Assembly: GCA_032164295.1 (NCBI GenBank)
Contig: JAJHTX010000001.1
Span: 3,410,001-3,474,000, forward strand
Direction of reading: 5' to 3'
Origin: Inonotus obliquus
Lineage: Eukaryota; Basidiomycota; Agaricomycetes; Hymenochaetales; Hymenochaetaceae
Length of the DNA stretch: 64,000 bases
The first letter of the stretch is position 1. Each line of letters opens with the position of its first letter. The notes below the pieces were generated by a model. It searched no databases, had not been told where the DNA came from, and worked only from the letters and a program-made list of their open reading frames with translations. Positions 57,101-64,000 of this stretch are shown here, piece after piece. A program made the position numbers and the translations under genes.

Positions 57101-58647
57101 TGACAACATCGCCAACCATGGCTCATTCTCACTCGCAGGCGCCCCCGAGCGGAACGCCGAGCCGTCGTTACGACCCTCGTTTTGACGAGTCTACTCAGGT
57201 CGGCCGTGCAGATCGTATTGAGAGGGAGCGCTTTGAACGTGAGCGGGAGTATGAACGTAGCGTGGCTGAGCATGCGCGTGACAATGGATCCCCCGAGATG
57301 CATAGAAGTGCGTCTGCGATGTCTGGTGGACCTAGCAGAAGTGTACCATCGGCGGCTTCGACATCGGAATACCCACCTCCGCATCTGACCAATGCCTCTG
57401 ACAATACGGAAAGGAGACGAGCACGAAGGGCAGGCAAAGAGGCAGACACAATCAGCGTGCACGGCCCACCGACTCCTGGACCTGGTTCTGCATCTTCCAA
57501 CTCTCAGCCTGGTGATAAGAGGAAGCGGCGCAATAATGGGAGAAGAGGAAAGGATGGATCAGACAGCACTGGCTCGCGTGCTCCATCAGTTCAGCCCAGT
57601 TCTTTTAGAGTTGCGCCTGTCCCAGCGGGGACCATGAAATCACCTCCCTCTCCGGAGCCGAAGTCATCTGCTAGTGCTTCTGGTTCAAGCGGTAGATCAA
57701 ATAGACCTTCTCCAATTGGAAACGTGCCGTCTAGTTTCCCACGCAGGGAGGTCGACGAAGACTACGATGAGGGTGTCGCGGAGTCGTTAATGAGCCTTGC
57801 CACGTCCGGAGGTCTTCCTCCTGTTTCTCCAACAGTGAGCGTTGGAGGACGCACTCGTCATGTAAGTCCCCATTCAAATTATTCTAAGATGGCCGGCTCA
57901 GCCTTGGGGCAGCTACCTGGTCCTGGTCCTATGAGTGCTATGGGCACCCAGAACGGAAATGGGAAGCGTCCTTTAAGCCCGATAGATCCTGGAGAATCGA
58001 AGCGGTCGCGCGTTGATTTACTCAATCGACAACCCATCAACCGTATGGGCTCGCCTCCATCGCAGCCTTCGACCCGCCCTTCGCCTATTCCATTCCGCCA
58101 GCAACCTTCCCGTTCACCTGATGATCGAGCGGACGTCCGTATGCACGAGAGAAGCCCTTCGTCTGCAACGAATACAACCGGTATCCCTTCCACTATGCCT
58201 CTTCCGCCTCCACCAAGTGCCGTCGTTTCGTCTTCCAATGTACCTCCGCCCATTTCGACGAGTAGCAATGCGGTGACATTGCCACCGATTGCTACACTCA
58301 CTCCAGCCCCTGACTCTCCCTCGAGTGCAGGCGCACCGTCACCTTCTTTGGAACATGATCGCAGGGACCCAGATCGCATGCAAGTTGATGTCGGACACGG
58401 TGGACGTAACAGGCGCTCTCACTCCCGTTCAGATTCGGACTCGAAAAGTCCGCCTGTTGCTCAGTCCGTATCGCGCAATAAAATATCGGACGTGATGAAC
58501 CCTGCTGGTCCTAGTTCTGAATTGGGCGGCCAAGCACGTCGAAACTCGAGTGCACATTCGAGTCCGGTGAATTCCCATTCGCAGGGTAACGCGATGGTGG
58601 CGGCTCGGACCTCGCCAAAAGAGAAAAGCACGAGTCCGCGGTCTTGA
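54183..58647 (+). CDS. SSN6: TPR general transcriptional corepressor CYC8/SSN6
   Basis: Partner of TUP1 in the nuclear corepressor that promoter-bound repressors recruit. A Pro/Ala/Gly/His-rich first exon ends TLQKLAKANEDTWILIG. Then about ten tetratricopeptide repeats follow, e.g. LGDLDRALSAYERALQHNPN, EAWSALGHCYLMQDDLQQAY, KLWYGIGILYDRYGSLDHAE, EILFRLGIIYKQQGKYTDSL, DIWFQIGHVYEQQKDYMRAK, QSWYLLGRAYMAGQKYNKAY, TFWCSIGVLYFQINQYRDAL and EVWFDLGSLYESCNNQISDA. The order and wording are diagnostic of CYC8/Ssn6. The remaining ~870 residues are Pro/Ser/Arg-rich and disordered, ending EKSTSPRS. An intron at 55319-55369 is 51 nt, stop-free and in frame, so its retention would only add 17 residues. 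The gene is preceded by the long repeat-rich spacer. Confidence 0.93.
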
Positions 58648-59070
58648 ATTTGACACGGTGAAATGTCACCCATCCTCTTTTTTTCCTGCCTTGCCGGGAG
58701 CTACACCTTCTCTCCGTCTTTCAGTTTTAGTTTCCTCTATGATCACTTTTCTTACTCCGCATGCAGGATCCGGAAACAACAAATTAGTGCATTTTGTGTA
58801 GCAATGTTGTCGATATCTTTCTTTCTTACATACTGATTTAGGTTTTTTCCTTCCTTCTTCCTTCTTTCATGTCTTGCGTTTATGCGTACACTTTCAAAGT
58901 ATATAGTAGACCAAGCAAATAAGTTTTATGACTTTGTATCTTCACCAATAACATCAATTGCTCAATCAGACTCTTGAAGCGAAGCGATGACAGACCGATC
59001 CCCAAGTATCGAATTTTTAAGAAAAAGCAGAGAACAATACAAGGAAGAAATTACATTCAACCGACGCTTA
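58648..59070. other. Convergent 3' flanks of CYC8 and BRL1
   Basis: T-rich 3' UTR-like sequence after CYC8, then the AT-rich 3' flank of BRL1. Nothing else seen. Confidence 0.5.
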
Positions 59071-60761
59071 TCATGACTTCACAAGCGCCGAACTCCCATT
59101 CTCCAACCGTCTCCTCTGCCTCGGTAATCCGATTTCATCACTCTCGGGATGCCACGACAACTGCGTAGGCGGAGGAGCTTGACCAGGTGGTAAATAACCA
59201 TATCCGTATCCAGTATGAGCGTGCAAAGGAGGGAAATTCGGCATTGGCATTGGTAAGGAGCCAGGTATGGGTGAGGGTGTGTGCGCGTGCGCGTGTGAAG
59301 AGGGTTGTGGTTGTGTTTGCGGTTGCGGTTGACGGTCGGGATGAAGACGGGCACGGTAGAGCATGACGAGTCCGTTTACGAAAATGGTCATGAATGCGAG
59401 AGATGATAGAGTGAATAGCTAGGTAGGGAGGGAAATATCGGTGGTAGGAATAGGTATACAGATGAATGAATAAATAGATAAACAGTTAGTCGAGTATTCG
59501 AAACCGTTTTGTTTTGTGGTGGAAGAGGTGTGTGGTGGTGGAAAGAAGGCTTACCAGAGTTTTCCAACTTATAGGGTCAATGAAACTATTGACGACTTCG
59601 GCTAACATCTCTGCTCCGACGGCTGCACGACCGACGACTTTTGGATCTCGATTCATACACGTCTCCCATGTCGCGCATTGGTGTAGCATTGCAGGTATAG
59701 GAGTCGTATCACAGAGATTTTGTTTGTAAAGCAGAGAACATGTGGTGATTTCTTGTAGAATATCTGCATCATGATTGTCAGAATGATATATATCAGTCCT
59801 AGTGACGGGAGGCGGGCAGTACGTACCCATGGAATATTCTCCTACTCTTTGTTCGACGTCTCGTTGGACTGTGAATATGAATTGGACGAGGAGGTATAGG
59901 AAGACGAGGATTAGGGAAAGGTTGAATAAGAATTGCAGGTAGCTAGATTCTCAGTCAATAAACCACATCTTGGTGAAGGAAGTCATCATAACACTCACCC
60001 GAGTAAGATGTAAGGAGTATCAGTCTTCACCGGAGCTGGTCCTGGCATATTAAGGGTATAATGATTAGAGGTATTTCGTGTAATAGTACGTCCCTTCCGT
60101 AATGATTCTTCCTCACTATCCTCTTCATCGTCTGCACTGGCATCATCCTCATCTGAATACGCAGCCGTAGCTTTGGATTTATCTCGTTGGTTAGTTCGAT
60201 CACGAGTACGGACATCCTTTCGTTTACGTGCTATACGACGGACCGCGGCATTTGAGATACGTCGACGTTCGGGACTCTCATTCATTCCGTCTAGTTCCTC
60301 TGCAACCTCTCTCGTCATCTCGTCGCTTGACCGTCCGAAACTCCGACCAGGACGAGGTCGCGGTGGAGATAGCTCTGCGTCCCGCATATCCACCTCTGGT
60401 ATCTCTGATGGACCAGCCCATCCATTTGAAGGCTGACTGAGTGGAGGCGGGCGAAAGAGATAGTGAATGTTCTCCCCGAAAACTGGTTGAGGAATGTCTG
60501 CAAGGCCTTTCTTAGGATCGAAGGGAGCAGGTGGAGGAAGTGCAGTGTCGTGAGAACCTATTGAAATCCAATGTTAGGCTACCAGATCTCAAAGTGGGGG
60601 GTATGTTATAAGGAAGACATACGTTTGGAAGGAATATTGTTCGTATTCTCCTTATCCTGCGCATCAGCACGCCATGCAGGAATTGTTTTCGAACGATTCG
60701 TGAACTCAATGCCAACCATCGGCGACTCCTTGCTACGATTTCGAGCAAATACTGTAGACAT
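59071..60761 (-). CDS. BRL1: BRL1/BRR6 nuclear-envelope protein
   Basis: Integral nuclear-envelope protein needed for nuclear pore complex insertion and lipid balance. The start at 60761 gives MSTVFARNRSKESPMVGIEF. A polar, acidic and basic N-terminal region follows (RKRKDVRTRDRTNQRDKS, YSDEDDASADDEEDSEEE). Then a first transmembrane helix in YLQFLFNLSLILVFLYLLVQ, and the luminal domain: DILQEITTCSLLYKQNLC, TTPIPAMLHQCATWETCMNR, with four Cys that form the family's two disulfides, and VVNSFIDPISWKTL. A second helix is in FMTIFVNGLVMLYRARL. The Pro/His-rich C-terminal tail ends LENGSSALVKS at 59071. An in-frame ATG at 60911 would add 50 residues and cannot be excluded. The whole domain order matches the Di-sulfide-bridge nucleocytoplasmic transport (Brl1/Brr6) family. 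Confidence 0.9.
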
Positions 60762-61118
60762 GGCTCCTCCTATTTCCACGCTCGTATCCGCGTCTTCTAC
60801 GCCTTTGAAGGTGGCGGATAATCTTGAGTACGAAGGGCGACTATAGCCGTACGTGTCGTCGTTGTGGTTGAGTGTAAACATGAACTGGATCACGTGAGAC
60901 GCGCTTTCCATCGCTGGTGCTAAAAATAAAACACACTTGAAATTCTTGAGTTTAGAGGGTTGCAGCAATGTCTGTTGATCATGCAACATGGTAAGACCTG
61001 AATTTCATCCGGGGATAATATATTTATGAAGACGTTGACACAGGCTGTCGAGCAGAAGTAACTAGAGCTGTATTATTGTTCTGTCAGGTTGATGAGTTCT
61101 GTTTCAACTCCGTGGCAA
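60762..61118. other. Spacer between the MFS gene 3' end and the BRL1 start
   Basis: 357 bp holding the BRL1 promoter or leader (possibly part of a longer BRL1 N-terminus up to 60911) and the MFS 3' flank. Confidence 0.45.
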
Positions 61119-63462
61119 TCAATGCGCAAACCGGAAATCCAACCTCCGATTCCCAACATCCTTCGTCGTCTGCAAGTAGTGCGCCCTCTCCTCAGAGCTC
61201 ATCGCATTCCATATTTTATCCCTTTCATAATTCCTCCACATATAATAAATCTTCGTACCAGGATACAGAACGCACAAGTTGACACAGCTGATAATGATGA
61301 GCGTACGATTACCCCTTCGGTAACGAGGAGCGTCGTCTTTGCGATAGATGTTGGCTGAGATGACGGATGAGGCTTGGACGAACATGTTGTAGAGCGATGC
61401 GTTGACGGTACGTGAGGCGACTGCGCCTGAGTTTCGGGAGCACCAGCCGACTTGGATAGGATGTGTGTAAGGGTATGAGAGAAGTGCTGTTGCTAGTCCC
61501 TTTATGAGTGACGATTAACTTAGGTACCGACGGCTTGTAATCGAGGAATTGGAAAATGGACTCACGTAGTAAAGCCAAGGATGCGGATTGGCGGGTAGAC
61601 AGTACAATGCTACAAGGAATGGTAAAGCCCAAATATCTTCGAGCATTGCAACGCGAGCCCGATCGTTGACCGCTTCAGAGAGAAGCGACACTAGGAACAT
61701 GGTGATAAAACTTAACACAGTCGAAGGTATGGTAAGTAAGTTCGTCTGGAACGTGCCAAATCTACAAACAATGTTAAACCATAGTTAACAGAAATCAGGC
61801 TTGACAAGTGCGTACCCCAGATTGCGGAGTGAGAGTGTAAGATACGAGCCGGGTGGTGAAATTGGAATCCCGAACGTTAGCCCACTAGATGGTCGTCCAG
61901 ATCAAGGTGAGAAGCTGAAAGCGTCGGTTCGAGATGTACTCACAGGATATATAGAGGCCATAGATCATAATCGCAGACAGCAGTCCAAAGGCGCTTCGGA
62001 GTGAGAGCTTCGCGATTATGCATGTCTCCTTTTGACGGGTCGTCTCGTAAGATCCTTGACACGATAATCGTCTCTTCTCGTTCACTGAACCATCCGTTCG
62101 GTCGGAACCACGTGCGAGTTTGCGTCGGTGACGGTGGCATCATGAAGAATGTAGCAATGCCAATGGCTAAGGTTATCGTACCCCTAGATGGCAGGTGTGA
62201 ACAAACGTCTTCAAAAAAGTAGTAGACAGTGCATAAACTTACTCAACAAGAAACAGCCAGCGCCAACCTGCTTTATTGTGATGACCACGCAGTCGTAAAA
62301 TGCCGAATGCAAGGAAACTCGCGAAGATCGAGCAAATATTAGAAGACATCCAGAAGAACGAAAGGCGAATGGGAAGCTCGGTTTTCGTATAGAAATCTAG
62401 GCAACGCAGAAATTTTCAGCACGGCGTCAAGGTAAATAGCAGTTGGACTAACAAGAAAGGTAGAGAATCAGATCGGGAATGAAACCGCCTTGGATGAAAC
62501 CGAGAAGTGTACGACATGTGAGGAAGCTACTTCTGCCTGTAAGGAAGAACTGCCCCATAGTCACAATGGCTATACAGGCAAAAAAAAAGTCAGCCAAAAG
62601 ATGATACGAGCGAAGAATGACCTGCGTACACCATGCACACATCTGCATCGGAATCCAGCGGTCAGGACCAAGCTGGATAGTTCTTAGAGAAAACTGCAGT
62701 AAATGAAAGACCGAGCACAAACCTTCTTGGAAACCAACTGAGAAGGAAGTTCAGCACATAAGAAAGAGATTCGGAACAGTGTATTCCCCATGTTATAGTC
62801 GTTGGTATCCATACGCAGGTCTCCGAGAATGTTGTCCGTGTTTGCCTGGGAAAGGTTCCCTCGGTCCAGATTTAAGGCAGAAAAACTTATGCAAGCCCAA
62901 AGCATAACTCTCCAGTCAATCTTACGAACTACCGACTGCAAGCACGATAGTAAAATCAGAAACAGTGAATGATGTGAATCTTGATATTCTCAAATACCTG
63001 TTCTTCTGCAAAAGTCCATCGTGCACTTGGATCAAACCTATGAAGGTTCTCATATCTATCCTTCGGCCAATAGTGTTTAGCGAGAACGGGATCGTCGTAC
63101 ACACTTCGACGCGTCGCGATTGCGTCTACGTCCGTCGGACGAAGACGCTTATGACGGAAGAATACATCGACAAAGCGCGGCTTCTCGTCAATAGGGTCCT
63201 GTAGGCCGTCATCACGGACCTTGTTGATAGCGACCTTGTCATCGGCCTTCGAGAGTGAGTTTAGACCATCTTTGTCAATAGAAGACGTGCTGGAATACGA
63301 GGAGCGCCGCTTCTGAGTCGGTGGATAGCCGTCCTTCAACAGACTCGCCGGGGAAGCCATGAACAGTTGTTTGCTCAAAGGAGTCGGAAGTAGAGGAGTT
63401 ATCTCCTGAGAGCGGAGTGAAGCTCTTCGGTCAAGGCAAGGACGATTAGATCGTCTAGTCAT
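61119..63462 (-). CDS. MFS transporter, allantoate permease (anion:cation symporter) type
   Basis: Plasma-membrane carrier of the DAL5-like group, which imports small organic anions or vitamins such as allantoate, nicotinate, biotin precursors or dipeptides. A hydrophilic N-terminus of over 130 residues, Ser-rich around [11 protein letters not shown], ends [19 protein letters not shown]. Helix 1 follows in [20 protein letters not shown], then the family signature [79 protein letters not shown] and [19 protein letters not shown]. The second half has [16 protein letters not shown] and [18 protein letters not shown] and ends [14 protein letters not shown] at 61119. About twelve helices and roughly ten introns. 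The start at 63462 (MTRRSNRP) is the longest; MASPASLL at 63360 is possible. Substrate cannot be read from sequence. Confidence 0.85.
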
Positions 63463-64000
63463 TTAAATACTCGGGTATTCAGTGTTCCTTCCGCGGGCCG
63501 GAAGTTGTTGCATTGTCAGCAGGATGGCGCGAAAGTGTTCGGCATAGGAGTTTGCGGAGTGAACTAGGACTGGTAGCGAACACAACACATGGAAGGGGTC
63601 ATTGTGCCAAGGAACGGGTTGAATTGCGCCATAACACCCCATATCCCACGTAACATACTATGCCGTGAGATAACCAGGTGAAAGGAGACTCCTATCGGAA
63701 GACTGGACCTGATTACTGCGAGCGTGCATTATACCTGTTCAGAAACGAACAAGTCCATAGTGTATGATTGTCCGCCAAAGTAGCTTCCGTTACCAAGTGA
63801 CAGACTAAAGCTGGATTAGATCCTTCAAGAGGTCAGTAATGAGCAATCCGGAGCCTCTTGCAGACCATATACACAGCTAGTTACGCACTTCTCCTCATCC
63901 CTGAAAAGTCCCACGGCGGATTCGGCCTCGAAGGTCCGTAAAAGCTATTTGCATTTGAGGTGTGTTATCGCAAATATGAAATAACGCATCGAATCAGAAC
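63463..64000. other. Upstream region of the MFS gene
   Basis: Promoter side of the minus-strand transporter. No gene, repeat or named motif recognised up to the window end. Confidence 0.4.

Overview
This window is nuclear DNA of a filamentous basidiomycete, most likely an agaricomycete. The genes are broken by many GT-AG introns of about 45-60 nt. Some exons are very small (7 nt in the SERF-like gene, 15 nt in the VID30 gene). The family content also fits: a DUF6534 membrane protein, a CofD-like protein, an intron-rich VID30/RanBPM, TOP2, CYC8/SSN6 and BRL1. I saw no tRNA, rRNA, CRISPR array or prokaryotic feature. Exon structures were assembled by eye from splice signals and family similarity. 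Reading phase was checked through every intron only for the aspartic-protease-like/EEP gene, the downstream EEP copy of that pair (31934-33011), the SERF gene and the zinc-finger gene.

Layout. 0-16 kb: 3' end of NFU1 (+), a DUF6534 membrane protein (-), a CofD/UPF0052-like protein (-), a single C2H2 zinc-finger protein (-) divergent from VID30/GID1 (+), and a UbiA prenyltransferase-family protein (+). 16-26 kb: ABCF3/GCN20 (+) and DNA topoisomerase II (+) in tandem. 26-29 kb: a membrane-anchored ADAM metalloprotease (-), convergent with TOP2.

31-42 kb is the most unusual part. A TDP2-like endonuclease/exonuclease/phosphatase (EEP) gene at 31934 is followed by a second copy. In that copy the start codon has been lost and the EEP domain is read in frame, through seven phase-consistent exons, as the C-terminus of a signal-peptide-bearing, membrane-spanning aspartic-protease-like protein. 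That protease-like domain appears to have lost both catalytic aspartates. Next come mitochondrial CLPP (-), an 833-bp non-autonomous transposon with 35-bp inverted repeats and a 7-bp target duplication, a foldback repeat, a scrambled ClpP fragment and an eroded, intron-bearing third EEP copy.

42-54 kb is a gene-poor stretch full of short tandem repeats. The only gene I can support there is a 61-residue SERF/4F5-like protein in four small exons. 54-63.5 kb: the TPR corepressor CYC8/SSN6 (+), the nuclear-envelope protein BRL1/BRR6 (-) and an MFS transporter of the allantoate-permease type (-).

Functional links are mostly housekeeping: Fe-S assembly, N-degron ligase, translation control, DNA topology, mitochondrial proteolysis, transcriptional repression, nuclear pores. 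The one suggestive pairing is TOP2 with the nearby TDP2-like nucleases, since TDP2 family members remove trapped TOP2 from DNA ends. Co-location alone does not prove a shared role.
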